A stretch of 48,222 nucleotides of DNA from an uncultured bacterium. GTDB taxonomy: Bacteria; Bacteroidota; Bacteroidia; Bacteroidales; Muribaculaceae. The stretch lies in contig CAJMNI010000015.1 in the NCBI GenBank assembly GCA_905214735.1, forward strand, positions 1 to 48,222, read 5' to 3'. The position numbers and the translations under genes are program-made. Shown piece after piece: positions 24,967-34,398 of this stretch. Below the pieces are notes generated by a model that was not told the DNA's origin, searched no databases, and saw nothing but the letters and a program-made list of their open reading frames with translations. Each line of letters starts with the position of its first letter. Position 1 is the stretch's first letter.

Positions 24967-26084
24967 GCAATTCGACTTTTCACGATCAACAGCCACTTAT
25001 CCGCATCGGTCTCATCACCGATGGCAACGCCCGCGTAAGACCCGCGGCCGGCGATCGATGGATTGTGGAAAATCTGCTGATTGGAAAAGGATTTCATTGG
25101 CAGCGTCCGCTTGAAATCCTGGTCGAAGGGGATGTGGAAATCCGCAACGGCAAAGCTATCAATACTATTCCTCTCGAACGCTATGTCGCTTCGGTGATAG
25201 CGAGCGAGATGAATCCGGCCTCCCCGGAGGAATTTCTCAAAGCCCACGCGGTGATCTCGCGCAGCTGGGCGGCCCGTAAACTCCGGCATTCCGTCAGCGA
25301 CGACGACCCCATGAAAGGGAATGTCTGCAACGACTCCACTTGCATCACATGGCAGGAAAGTTGCGACCATGTCGGCTTCGACGTCTGCAGCGACGACCAT
25401 TGCCAGCGCTATCAGGGAATTCCTCGTGCCGGCAGCGAAAGGGCGCAGAAAGCCGTGGCCGACACGGCGGGAATGGTGCTCACCGGACTTGACGGCGAAA
25501 TTGCCGACACCCGTTTTTCGAAATGCTGCGGAGGCAAGACAGAACTCTTCTCCACTTGCTGGGCCGACCGCGACATCCCTTATCTCGTATCGAAAAGCGA
25601 TCCATGGTGCGATCTATCCGACATGAAACCGGAAGAGCGAAGCGCTTTTCTCGCCACCATCCTCAAGGATTATGACGGAGAGACTCCCGACTTCTACAGC
25701 TGGGAATCCGAAATATCGGCGAAGAAAATCGGCGACCGCATCCGCGAGATATGCGGCATCGACATCGGGACGCCTCTGAACATAGAGCCTCTGCGCAGAG
25801 GTCCCTCCGGAAGAATTTATGAATTGAAAGCGGAGGGAAGCCGGGGGAACCTTCTGATCGGAAAAGAACTCACCATCCGCCGGGTGCTCAGCGAAAATTG
25901 CCTTTACAGTTCGGCGTTCGAAATCACCCGCCGCGGCGACAGATTCCACATCTCCGGAAAGGGATGGGGACATGGAGTCGGCCTTTGCCAGATAGGAGCA
26001 GCCGGAATGGCCTCCGCAGGCAAAGACTTCCGCGAAATTCTCTCTTTTTATTATCCCGACACATCGCTAACCAAATTATACTGA
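24963..26084 (+). CDS. SpoIID/LytB-domain protein without signal peptide
   Basis: SpoIID-family protein of 373 residues; characterised members are lytic transglycosylases cutting peptide-free glycan strands. The core LERYVASVIASEMNP holds the catalytic-type glutamate. A cysteine-rich insert (about residues 120-148, with CNDSTC, ESC, VCSDDHC) probably binds metal, and WGHGVGLCQIGA near the end is the conserved C-terminal signature. The N terminus (MSNSTFHDQQPLIRIG) has no hydrophobic stretch, so the protein appears cytosolic. Its ATG overlaps the DUF4922 stop (ATGA) and AmpG starts 5 bp after its end. It may process imported muropeptides or a cytoplasmic glycan. Confidence 0.88.
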   Translation: MSNSTFHDQQPLIRIGLITDGNARVRPAAGDRWIVENLLIGKGFHWQRPLEILVEGDVEIRNGKAINTIPLERYVASVIASEMNPASPEEFLKAHAVISRSWAARKLRHSVSDDDPMKGNVCNDSTCITWQESCDHVGFDVCSDDHCQRYQGIPRAGSERAQKAVADTAGMVLTGLDGEIADTRFSKCCGGKTELFSTCWADRDIPYLVSKSDPWCDLSDMKPEERSAFLATILKDYDGETPDFYSWESEISAKKIGDRIREICGIDIGTPLNIEPLRRGPSGRIYELKAEGSRGNLLIGKELTIRRVLSENCLYSSAFEITRRGDRFHISGKGWGHGVGLCQIGAAGMASAGKDFREILSFYYPDTSLTKLY

Positions 26085-26089
26085 ACATC

Positions 26090-27433
26090 ATGTCAACAGC
26101 ATCTCCAACAGCTTATCATCGCCGGAGCCGTTCCTCCCGACGCTCACCCTGGGCCTGGATTCCGACGCTTTATGTGGCCGAAGGTCTCCCCTATTTCGCC
26201 GTCAACGTCCTCACAGTGCTGATGTATAAGAACATGGGGGTGCCCCTTGCAGAAATGGCATTCTTCACCGCATGGCTCTATCTTCCCTGGGTGATCAAGC
26301 CCTTCTGGAGCCCCTTCGTCGACCTTTTCAAGACCAAACGCCTCTGGGTGCTCGCCATGCAGCTCCTTATAGCCGTGTCGATGGCCGCCGTCGGCTTCCT
26401 GCTTCCGACCTCATTCTTCTTCTCGGCAACTCTCGTGGCGTTCTGGCTGATGGGTTTCTTCTCCGCCACCCACGACATAGCGGCCGACGGATATTATATG
26501 CTCGAGCTGACCGAACATGAGCAGGCCGCCTACGTCGGAGTCCGCTCCACTTTCTATCGCATCGCCAGCGTGATCGGCCAGGGAGGCCTCGTGATTCTCG
26601 CCGGCAAACTTGAAGAGTCATGGGGCGACGTGCCCAAAGCCTGGAGCGCAGTTTTCCTGATGCTTTCGGCCTTTTTCCTCCTCGTGATGATCTATCACGT
26701 CTACGCCATGCCGAAGCCCGCTTCCGACAAGCCTGTGGCCGGCGTCACGGCGCGCACCATCGTCAGGGACTTCGCCATGACTTTCGTCACCTTCTTCAAA
26801 AAACCGAACATCGGCACCGCTCTCCTCTTCATGCTCCTCTATCGTCTGCCCGAAGCCCTTTGTGTAAAGATGGTGCAGCCATTCCTCGTATCGACACGCG
26901 CCGAAGGGGGACTTGGCCTAACCACTGCCCAGGTCGGGGTGGCCAACGGCACGGTCGGTGTAATCGCCCTTCTCGCCGGAGGAATCCTCGGCGGTATAGC
27001 AATCTCCCGAGGCGGACTCAAGAAATGGCTCTGGCCCATGGCGCTCAGCCTCACCCTTCCCTGCATTTTCTATTGCTTCCTGGCAATGTTCCAGCCCGAA
27101 AATTTCCTGCTGATATGCACTGCTGTCGGAATCGAGCAGTTTGGCTACGGTTTCGGTTTCACAGCCTATATGCTCTATCTGATCTATTTCAGCCGTGGCG
27201 AAAGCCAGACTTCCCACTATGCCTTCTGCACCGCCTTCATGGCTCTGGGAATGATGCTCCCCGGCATGGCAGCCGGCTGGCTACACGACGTTATGGAGAA
27301 TCTCAACATCTTCGGCGCAGGTTCGCCACAGGGTTACGTGAATTTCTTCTGGGTCGTGATGCTCTTCTGCATCGCAACCCTCTATTCCTGCATGATAGTG
27401 AAGATAGATCCCCGATTCGGCAAGAAAAGTTAA
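26090..27433 (+). CDS. AmpG-like muropeptide permease (MFS)
   Basis: Major facilitator of 447 residues with about 12 membrane segments. The start region WIPTLYVAEGLPYFAVNVLTV and GFFSATHDIAADGYY match the AmpG family, whose known members import GlcNAc-anhydroMurNAc peptides into the cytoplasm. I chose ATG 26090, 5 bp after the SpoIID stop; the open frame continues upstream only as overlap with that gene. Sitting after amidase, GT2, GalT-like and SpoIID genes, it supports a peptidoglycan recycling role. Substrate specificity cannot be read from sequence. Confidence 0.88.
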   Translation: MSTASPTAYHRRSRSSRRSPWAWIPTLYVAEGLPYFAVNVLTVLMYKNMGVPLAEMAFFTAWLYLPWVIKPFWSPFVDLFKTKRLWVLAMQLLIAVSMAAVGFLLPTSFFFSATLVAFWLMGFFSATHDIAADGYYMLELTEHEQAAYVGVRSTFYRIASVIGQGGLVILAGKLEESWGDVPKAWSAVFLMLSAFFLLVMIYHVYAMPKPASDKPVAGVTARTIVRDFAMTFVTFFKKPNIGTALLFMLLYRLPEALCVKMVQPFLVSTRAEGGLGLTTAQVGVANGTVGVIALLAGGILGGIAISRGGLKKWLWPMALSLTLPCIFYCFLAMFQPENFLLICTAVGIEQFGYGFGFTAYMLYLIYFSRGESQTSHYAFCTAFMALGMMLPGMAAGWLHDVMENLNIFGAGSPQGYVNFFWVVMLFCIATLYSCMIVKIDPRFGKKS

Positions 27434-27484
27434 ATCAATTCTTTATTTACAAAAAAGAGAACTGAATAATCTCCGGAAATTTCA

Positions 27485-29836
27485 ATGCGTCGGAAGTCTT
27501 CAATATTAACCATCGGATTTTTATCGGCATGGCTCCTTCTGATGGCGGCATGTTCGAGCACACGCCATGTGCCCGATGGAAAATATCTTCTCGACGACGT
27601 GAAGCTCGAGATCCACGACTCCACCGAAACGTTCAACCGCACCGAGATGCTCGCCTACGTCAGGCAGCGTCCCAACAACTCGATCCTCCACGTGGCGAAA
27701 CTCCGCCTCGGCTTCTACAACATGAGCGGCAACGATTCGACCAAATGGTGGAACAAGTGGGCGCGCAAGCTTGGCGAAGCTCCGGTGATCTATGACTCGC
27801 TGGCAGCCCTCTCTGATGCCCGCCAGCTTGAAAAGGCGATGAACAACGCCGGATTTCTGTCGGCCCGAGTGGAAATCGATTCATTCCCCCGCCCCGAGAA
27901 AAAGAAGATAAAACTGAAATACACTCTCGAGCCGGGTAGGCCGCATACTATCCGCAGCGTTAGCTACGTCTTTCCCAACGACACTCTGCGCAATCTGATA
28001 ATGTCAGACTCCGACCGCTTCGAAGTCAGACCGGGTCGACGCCTCGACCGCGCTATTCTCGATTCCCAGCGCGAAAGAATCGTCCGCCGGCTCCGCAACC
28101 GGGGTTACTGGGCTTTCGGCAAGGAATTCATCACCTTCAACGCCGACACCACCGAAGGAAGCTACGAAGTCGATCTAACAATGACGGTGAATCCTCCTTA
28201 CGCTCCGACACCCAACCGTGTCAACGTCGACACCCACAACCCCTATATCGTAAGAAACATCTTCTGCATCCCCTCCTGGGAACCCGGCGCCGGCGCCGAC
28301 TCCGACCCGCGCAGATATGAGGCAGCCGACACCGTCAGCTACAAAGGAATGACCATCCTTTACGGCCAAAAGGAGTATCTGAAGCCCGAGGTGATATATG
28401 AAAACTGCTTCATCCGCCGCGAATCCCCTTATTCACAGAGGGAAGTCGACAACACCTACTCCGCCTTCGGACGTCTTCCCATCCTCAAATTCATCAATAT
28501 CCGGTTTGTTCCGGCAGGAGAGATAGCGGGAATCGAAATGCTCGACGCCTACATAATGCTCACTCCCGACCGCTCGCAATCAGTGGCTCTTGAAATCGAA
28601 GGCACCAACTCCGAAGGAGACTTCGGCGTGGCGGCGTCGGTCAACTACACCCACCGCAACGTGGGCCGGGGATCGGAGACGCTCGCCCTCAAACTCCGCG
28701 GAAGCTATCAGTCGGTCACCGGAAATCTCGAAGGGTTCATCCACGACCGATTCATGGAATATGGCGTGGAAACCTCCGTGACATTCCCCAAATTCAAGGC
28801 TCCTTTCCTCAAGGAGAGCTTCAAACGGAAAATCAAGGCCTCCACCGAATTCCATCTCTCGCTCAATTACCAGGAACGCCCCGAATTCACCCGCATCATC
28901 GCCACCACCGGCTGGAGCTACAAATGGACCGAGAAACTGCGCCGACTGCGCTACACCTTCACCCCGGTCGACATCAACTACGTATATCTTCCCAAGAGCA
29001 CCAACGATTTCCTCGACCTCATAGCCCCCGACAACCCGCTGCTGAAATATAGCTATGAAGACCACTTCATCATGCGGGCCGGCTTCAATTTCTATTTCAC
29101 CAACAAGCATCAGTCTGCATTATGGCAAAACCGGCTGCAGAAAAACGTGATGACCGTCAGGGTCGGCGCGGAAATTGCCGGGAACTTTCTCTTCGCCATG
29201 AGCAGCATCTTCCACCACCGCTCCAATTTCCACGACTACCCCTACCGAATTTTCGGCATCAACTATTCGCAATATTTCCGTCTTGACGCCGACTATTCCT
29301 ATCTCCATTCCTTCGACCGCCGCAACGCTCTGGCCTGCTATGCCGGCTTCGGCATCGGAGTGCCATACGGCAATTCGCAGATGCTTCCCTTCGAGAAGCG
29401 GTTCTATGGCGGAGGCGCCAACGGTGTGCGCGGCTGGGACGTGCGTACTCTCGGACCGGGACGGTTCCCCGGCACAAACTCCGTGTCCGACTTCATCAAC
29501 CAGTGCGGCGACATCCGCATGAATCTGAGCGTGGAATATCGCGCCAAACTTTTCTGGATCGTGGAAGCCGGACTTTTCATCGACATGGGCAACATCTGGA
29601 CAATCCGAGACTATCCGTCGCAGCCCTACGGCCAGTTTAAGTTCGACTCCTTCTATAAGGAATTTGCGGCGGCCTACGGTGTCGGCCTCCGTCTGGACTT
29701 CAACTATTTCCTCGTGCGCCTCGACCTCGGCATGAAAGCCCACAACCCTGCCATCGATCAGGAACCCTGGCCGCTGCTCCATCCCAAATGGGGACGCGAC
29801 CGCTCGCTCCATTTCTCTATAGGCTATCCCTTCTGA
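27485..29836 (+). CDS. BamA/TamA-family outer-membrane lipoprotein (TamL-like)
   Basis: Omp85-superfamily protein of 783 residues. The N terminus is a lipoprotein signal ending at LLMAAC (Cys23), followed by POTRA-like domains (about 30-300) and a 16-strand-type barrel. The barrel contains the lid-lock motif GGANGVRGWDVRTLGPG and ends in Phe (SIGYPF), the BamA recognition signal. Acylated TamA-like proteins (TamL) are characteristic of Bacteroidetes; the usual partner TamB does not follow here. It lies 51 bp after ampG and may share its transcript. It probably inserts or stabilises outer-membrane proteins. Confidence 0.9.
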   Translation: MRRKSSILTIGFLSAWLLLMAACSSTRHVPDGKYLLDDVKLEIHDSTETFNRTEMLAYVRQRPNNSILHVAKLRLGFYNMSGNDSTKWWNKWARKLGEAPVIYDSLAALSDARQLEKAMNNAGFLSARVEIDSFPRPEKKKIKLKYTLEPGRPHTIRSVSYVFPNDTLRNLIMSDSDRFEVRPGRRLDRAILDSQRERIVRRLRNRGYWAFGKEFITFNADTTEGSYEVDLTMTVNPPYAPTPNRVNVDTHNPYIVRNIFCIPSWEPGAGADSDPRRYEAADTVSYKGMTILYGQKEYLKPEVIYENCFIRRESPYSQREVDNTYSAFGRLPILKFINIRFVPAGEIAGIEMLDAYIMLTPDRSQSVALEIEGTNSEGDFGVAASVNYTHRNVGRGSETLALKLRGSYQSVTGNLEGFIHDRFMEYGVETSVTFPKFKAPFLKESFKRKIKASTEFHLSLNYQERPEFTRIIATTGWSYKWTEKLRRLRYTFTPVDINYVYLPKSTNDFLDLIAPDNPLLKYSYEDHFIMRAGFNFYFTNKHQSALWQNRLQKNVMTVRVGAEIAGNFLFAMSSIFHHRSNFHDYPYRIFGINYSQYFRLDADYSYLHSFDRRNALACYAGFGIGVPYGNSQMLPFEKRFYGGGANGVRGWDVRTLGPGRFPGTNSVSDFINQCGDIRMNLSVEYRAKLFWIVEAGLFIDMGNIWTIRDYPSQPYGQFKFDSFYKEFAAAYGVGLRLDFNYFLVRLDLGMKAHNPAIDQEPWPLLHPKWGRDRSLHFSIGYPF

Positions 29837-29916
29837 ACCATATTTTTGAGCCCCCGCATTATAAATTCCGTTTTTATGCGTTATATATATTGACTTAAAA
29901 TCTAAAAATTGCATAT

Positions 29917-30567
29917 ATGAAGCAACTCATCATTTTCGACCTCGACGGCACTCTTCTCAACACGATCGACGATCTCGGCAACGCCACCAACTTCGCCCTC
30001 CGGAAGATGGGATTCACAAGTCATCCCCTCGCAGCCTACAATTACATGGTCGGCAACGGGGTGCGCAAACTGATGGAACGCGCCGCTCCCGACGCTTCGC
30101 CCGAAACGGTCGACGAGCTGCTGAAATATTTCCGCGAATATTACGACCAACATTCCACAGACTTCACGCGCCCCTATCCCGGCATCCAGGAGATGATCGC
30201 CATCATGCAGGCCAACAACGTGCGCCTCGCAGTCACCTCCAATAAATATCAGGCCGCTGTCGACCGGATTATCAACCATTTCTTCCCGGGAGTCTTCTCG
30301 GTGGTGCTCGGCGAAGTTCCGGAACGTCCGAAAAAACCGGATCCTTCTATCGTGTTCACGGCCCTGTCTGAATGCCCCACTCCCAAACGCGACGTGCTCT
30401 ACTGCGGCGATTCAGCCGTCGACATCGAGACTGCCCGCCGCGCCTGCATCGAATCGGTCGGCGTGACCTGGGGATTCCGTCCCGTCTCCGAATTGCGCAC
30501 AGCCTACGCCGACCACATAGTTTCATCGCCCGATGAAATTCTCGAAATCGCGGGAATTCCAATCTAA
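29917..30567 (+). CDS. HAD phosphatase, phosphoglycolate phosphatase-like
   Basis: HAD-superfamily hydrolase of 216 residues with all four motifs: DLDGTLLNT (nucleophile Asp near residue 7), VTSNK, the lysine region RPKKPDPS, and YCGDSAVDIETARRA. The cap is the alpha-helical subclass I type seen in Gph and PgmB. The natural substrate is not decidable; phosphoglycolate, sugar phosphates and pyrophosphate are candidates. It has its own terminator at 30591-30632. Confidence 0.88.
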   Translation: MKQLIIFDLDGTLLNTIDDLGNATNFALRKMGFTSHPLAAYNYMVGNGVRKLMERAAPDASPETVDELLKYFREYYDQHSTDFTRPYPGIQEMIAIMQANNVRLAVTSNKYQAAVDRIINHFFPGVFSVVLGEVPERPKKPDPSIVFTALSECPTPKRDVLYCGDSAVDIETARRACIESVGVTWGFRPVSELRTAYADHIVSSPDEILEIAGIPI

Positions 30568-30590
30568 AGTCAACTTTTTACAACGATTTT

Positions 30591-30632
30591 TTGCGGCCGG
30601 AACTGCTTTTGCACTCCGGTCGCAACTTTTTT
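30591..30632 (+). terminator. Rho-independent terminator of the HAD gene
   Basis: An 11-bp stem (30591-30601 with 30615-30625, one G-T wobble) and 13-nt loop are followed by CTTTTTTG. Confidence 0.8.
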
Positions 30633-30636
30633 GCCA

Positions 30637-30644
30637 TAATTTTG
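30637..30644 (+). promoter_or_regulatory. Predicted -7 box of the metal ATPase gene
   Basis: TAATTTTG immediately follows the preceding terminator. No TTG lies at the -33 distance because the terminator stem occupies it. The mRNA leader would be under 20 nt. Confidence 0.45.
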
Positions 30645-30668
30645 CAGCAAATAAAAATGCTGAAAATT

Positions 30669-32684
30669 ATGGCTACACATTCACACACTCACAATCATGA
30701 GCATGAGCATAATCATCAACATGAGCATGAGCATGAACATGAACATTGCCATCACTGCCATCACCACGACGACGGCGTGAAAAAAGGTTGGGCGCAGACT
30801 TACGCCGCAGAAATCACAAGCGCGATTATTCTTGGAGTCTCGCTGATCCTGCAGCACACCGGCGTCTTTGCCTCGATCGATTCGCTATTGGGCGTATCAT
30901 TCTCCCTTACTGCTTTCATATTCTATCTTGTGGCTATTCTGCCGGTCGGATTGCCTGTGGTTAAGGAGATGTTCGAATCCTGGCGCTCCGGAAGCTTGAT
31001 GAATGAATTCACGCTGATGGTGGCCGCCGCAATCGGCGCTTTCTTTATCGGCGAATATCCTGAGGGAGTGGCTGTGCTCCTCTTCTATTCTTTCGGCGAG
31101 AAGATGGAAGGCACGGCCTCCGACGATGTGAAACGCCGCATCAAGTCGCTCATCGGACGTCTTCCCAACAAAGCCACTCTGGTTGAGAACGGCACGACGC
31201 GCACCGTCTCTCCTGATGAAGTGAAACCTGGCGATATCGTCAGGGTGCTCCCCGGCGAACGTGTAGCCGTCGACGGCCAATTGCTCGGGGAGAGAAGCGT
31301 CGACTTCGACACCTCGGCCATAACCGGAGAATCAGTGCCCCGCGCGTACGCTCCCGGAGAGGAGATATCGTCGGGAATGATTCCGGTCGACACCCCCGTG
31401 GAAGTGCAATCCATCAGAGAGGCTTCCGACTCCTCCATGAGCCGCATCATGAAAATGATCGAAAATGCCCAGTCGACAAAATCTCCCACGGAAAACATGC
31501 TGCGCCGCATCACCCGCTGGTATACCCCTCTCGTTTTTGCCGCCTCAGTGCTTCTCTTCGTGATCCCCTGGATCGTCAGCCTCTGTTCCCCCGGCTTTGA
31601 TTTCGAATGGATGACATGGCTCAACCGTTCGCTTGTCTTCCTGGTTTGCTCCTGCCCCTGCGCTCTGGTGGTCAGCATCCCGCTGAGCTATTTCGCATCG
31701 CTCGGCAATGCTTCGCGACGCGGACTTCTGTTCAAGGGTTCGAAATATGTCGACGCCCTGCGCAATGTAGACACTGTGGTCTTCGACAAGACCGGCACCC
31801 TCACCACCGGCACATTCCATATAAGCGGCATAGCTCCGGCTTCAGGTCGCGCTGAAGATGCAGATTCGCTCCTCTCTCTCGCTGCGGCTATCGACGCCGA
31901 GTCTACCCATCCTCTTGCCAAAGCCATTGTGAAGGAAGCCGGGTCGCGCGGTCTCGACGCCTTGAAAGCATCCGACATCAAAACAGTGCCTCACGGAATC
32001 ACCGCTGTGGTAAACGGATCTCCCGCCGCTGTAGGATCTCCCTCGCTGATGAAGCAGCTTGGCGTTGAACTCCCCGCCGAACGTCGCGGCGAAGGTTCCG
32101 AAATATGCGTGGAGAAGGATGGCCGTTACCTCGGCTCGATCTATCTTCTCGACACAATCAAGCCGGAAGCTGCCGAGGCAATCCGCCGGCTTCACGACGA
32201 GGGAATCAAATCGGTAGAAATTCTTTCGGGCGACCGCAGGGAAGCCGTCGAGAGAGTGGCGAATGAAATCGGCGCCGATGCGAGTCATGCCGAACTTCTG
32301 CCTGCCGACAAGCAGAACGCCATAGAGGAGATTCGCCGACATGGCCATAAGGTGGCGTTTGTGGGCGACGGCATCAACGACGCTCCGGCCATAGCGGCGT
32401 CGGATGTCGGAGTGGCTATGGGCACGATGGGCACCGACATTGCCATGGAGAGCGCCGACGTGGTGATCTCGGGCGACAATCTCTCAAAACTTCCCGAGGC
32501 TGTGAAACTTGCCAGAAAAGTGCGCCATGTGGTGATCGAGAACGTCTCCTTCGCCCTCGGTGTCAAAGCTGCCGTCATGATACTCGGAGCCTTCGGCATC
32601 GCCACACTCTGGGCAGCGGTCTTTGCCGACACGGGAGTGACTCTGATCACCATCTTCTGGACACTGCTCCGTCTCCGTAAATAA
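30669..32684 (+). CDS. P1B-type heavy-metal ATPase with His-rich N terminus (Zn/Cd-type)
   Basis: Inner-membrane metal exporter of 671 residues. The N-terminal tail has 17 His and 2 Cys within residues 4-33 in place of a CxxC heavy-metal domain. The transport motif SCPCALV (about 329) indicates Zn/Cd/Pb or Cu specificity. The phosphorylation site DKTGTLTTG (Asp about 373), the TGES loop and the hinge GDGINDAPA are intact. ATG 30669 is preferred; ATG 30657 would add four residues. A His tail fits zinc, cadmium or cobalt better than copper. No metal-responsive regulator is adjacent. Confidence 0.93.
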   Translation: MATHSHTHNHEHEHNHQHEHEHEHEHCHHCHHHDDGVKKGWAQTYAAEITSAIILGVSLILQHTGVFASIDSLLGVSFSLTAFIFYLVAILPVGLPVVKEMFESWRSGSLMNEFTLMVAAAIGAFFIGEYPEGVAVLLFYSFGEKMEGTASDDVKRRIKSLIGRLPNKATLVENGTTRTVSPDEVKPGDIVRVLPGERVAVDGQLLGERSVDFDTSAITGESVPRAYAPGEEISSGMIPVDTPVEVQSIREASDSSMSRIMKMIENAQSTKSPTENMLRRITRWYTPLVFAASVLLFVIPWIVSLCSPGFDFEWMTWLNRSLVFLVCSCPCALVVSIPLSYFASLGNASRRGLLFKGSKYVDALRNVDTVVFDKTGTLTTGTFHISGIAPASGRAEDADSLLSLAAAIDAESTHPLAKAIVKEAGSRGLDALKASDIKTVPHGITAVVNGSPAAVGSPSLMKQLGVELPAERRGEGSEICVEKDGRYLGSIYLLDTIKPEAAEAIRRLHDEGIKSVEILSGDRREAVERVANEIGADASHAELLPADKQNAIEEIRRHGHKVAFVGDGINDAPAIAASDVGVAMGTMGTDIAMESADVVISGDNLSKLPEAVKLARKVRHVVIENVSFALGVKAAVMILGAFGIATLWAAVFADTGVTLITIFWTLLRLRK

Positions 32685-32703
32685 AAAGCTATGTTCCCCT
32701 AAA

Positions 32704-32741
32704 AACTTCCCGCTCCCTTGCTGAAAAGGGAGCGGGAAGTT
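32704..32741 (-). terminator. Strong hairpin terminator, convergent genes
   Basis: A perfect 16-bp stem (32704-32719 with 32726-32741) and 6-nt loop. On the minus strand it runs into TTTTTAGGGG, so it most likely stops gdhA read-through; it could also serve the ATPase gene. Confidence 0.8.
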
Positions 32742-32749
32742 GCTATAAA

Positions 32750-32779
32750 AAAGTGGCCACCCTCACGGGTGACCACTTT
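32750..32779 (-). terminator. First gdhA terminator hairpin
   Basis: A 13-bp stem (32750-32762 with 32767-32779, one mismatch) and 4-nt loop, followed on the minus strand by TTTTATAG. It is nearer to the gdhA stop than the 16-bp hairpin, giving a double terminator. Confidence 0.7.
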
Positions 32780-32812
32780 CGTTGTATCTAAAAATTTTCG
32801 GATAATCACTTA

Positions 32813-34150
32813 TCAGATTATGCCCTGGGCCATCATGGCGTCGGCAACTTTGAGGAAGCCGGCGATGTTGGCGCCCTTCATGTAGTTGATATAGCCGTCG
32901 GCCTGAGTTCCGTGCTTAACGCAGTTCTCGTGGATGTCGGCCATAATCACATGGAGTTTCTTGTCAACTTCCTCGGCGCTCCACTGGAGGTGCTCGGCGT
33001 CCTGAGTCATCTCAAGACCGCTCACTGCAACACCACCTGCGTTTACAGCCTTACCGGGAGCATACGGAGTCTTGTTGGCGATGAATGTATCGATAGCTTC
33101 TGCGGTGCAGCCCATGTTGGAAACTTCGGCAACCATCAGGACGCCATTGTCGATGAGCTGTTTTGCATCTTTCTCATTGAGCTCGTTCTGAGTTGCGCAG
33201 GGAAGAGCGATGTCGACTTTCTGCTCCCAGGGTTTGCGGCCTGCGAAGAATGTCGAGCCGGGGAACTTGTCGGCATAAGGAGCGACGATGTCGTTGCCCG
33301 ATGCGCGGAGTTCGAGCATATAGGCGATCTTCTCGGCGTTGAGACCGGCGGGATCGTAGATATATCCGTCGGGACCGGAGATGGTCACAACCTTACCGCC
33401 AAGTTCTGTAGCCTTTGTAGCGGCACCCCAAGCCACGTTGCCGAAACCGGAGATTGCGATTGTCTTGCCAACGATAGATGTCTTGAGGTCTTTCATCATC
33501 TCCTCTACAAAGTAGAGAGCGCCGAAACCTGTAGCCTCGGGACGGATGCGGCTGCCGCCGAATGAAAGGCCCTTGCCTGTGAATGTACCTGTGTTCTCGC
33601 GGGCGAGTTTCTTGTACATACCATACATATAACCTACCTCGCGGCCACCAACGCCGATATCACCTGCGGGAACGTCGCGGTCGGGACCGAGGTTGCGCCA
33701 GAGTTCGAGGATGAAGGCCTGGCAGAAACGCATGATCTCAGCGTCGCTCTTGCCGCGCGGCGAGAAATCGGAACCACCCTTGCCACCGCCCATCGGGAGT
33801 GTGGTCAGAGCGTTTTTGAATGTCTGCTCGAAGCCGAGGAATTTAAGGATTGAAAGGTTGACCGATGCGTGGAAACGGATACCGCCCTTGTACGGGCCAA
33901 TGGCGTTGTTGAACTGAACGCGATAGCCGATGTTGTTCTGAACTTCACCCTTGTCATCCACCCAGGTCACACGGAATGTGAAGATGCGGTCGGGCTCTAC
34001 CATACGCTCGATGATGCGTGCTTTCTCATACTCAGGATGCTGGTTGTAGGTCTCTTCTACGCAAAGAAGCACTTCTTTCACTGCCTGGAGAAATTCTTTC
34101 TCACCCGGATGTCTGGCCTCAAGGTTGGCCAAAATTTCGTTAATGTTCAT
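32813..34150 (-). CDS. gdhA: NADP-type glutamate dehydrogenase
   Basis: Hexameric glutamate dehydrogenase of 445 residues that assimilates ammonia by reductive amination of 2-oxoglutarate. The active-site segment LTTLPMGGGKGGSDF carries the catalytic lysine, and the nucleotide fold begins at ISGFGNVAWGAATKA. Length and sequence correspond to the bacterial small-hexamer class, normally NADPH-dependent. It is monocistronic, with a promoter about 250 bp upstream and a double terminator. Ammonia assimilation is central in Bacteroidales, so the long leader may carry nitrogen control. Confidence 0.96.
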   Translation of the reverse strand: MNINEILANLEARHPGEKEFLQAVKEVLLCVEETYNQHPEYEKARIIERMVEPDRIFTFRVTWVDDKGEVQNNIGYRVQFNNAIGPYKGGIRFHASVNLSILKFLGFEQTFKNALTTLPMGGGKGGSDFSPRGKSDAEIMRFCQAFILELWRNLGPDRDVPAGDIGVGGREVGYMYGMYKKLARENTGTFTGKGLSFGGSRIRPEATGFGALYFVEEMMKDLKTSIVGKTIAISGFGNVAWGAATKATELGGKVVTISGPDGYIYDPAGLNAEKIAYMLELRASGNDIVAPYADKFPGSTFFAGRKPWEQKVDIALPCATQNELNEKDAKQLIDNGVLMVAEVSNMGCTAEAIDTFIANKTPYAPGKAVNAGGVAVSGLEMTQDAEHLQWSAEEVDKKLHVIMADIHENCVKHGTQADGYINYMKGANIAGFLKVADAMMAQGII

Positions 34151-34392
34151 GTTGTTCTTAGATTTAAGTATCTATTGTGGTTAGATTTTTTGGATCTAAT
34201 TTTTGATTAGATTTTTCGGTTATGTTCTTCCGGCTCCGATTCGCCCTCCTTGTCAAGGCGTTTTCCGGTTCCCGGTGGCATTCGGTTGGCATTCTGTTGC
34301 CTTTCGCAACTTGCCGCCCCTCGAATGCAGGTGTTTTCTTGGCATTATGTCAGCGCCGCTTCTTTTGAGGCTGTGGCACTTCGCTCTTAACG
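34151..34392 (-). other. Long gdhA leader region
   Basis: About 240 nt separate the predicted transcription start from the gdhA ATG. The part near the gene is AT-rich, with repeated GATTAGATT/AATCTAATC stretches (34172-34220) able to fold; the distal part is GC-richer with several small stems. No known riboswitch class is recognised and no credible ORF is present. Confidence 0.5.
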
Positions 34393-34398
34393 TCAATG

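Noticed and set aside
30690..30750. Direct repeats suggesting a CRISPR or minisatellite
   Set aside because: The repeats are hexamers in frame within the ATPase gene and encode its His-rich tail; there are no spacers.
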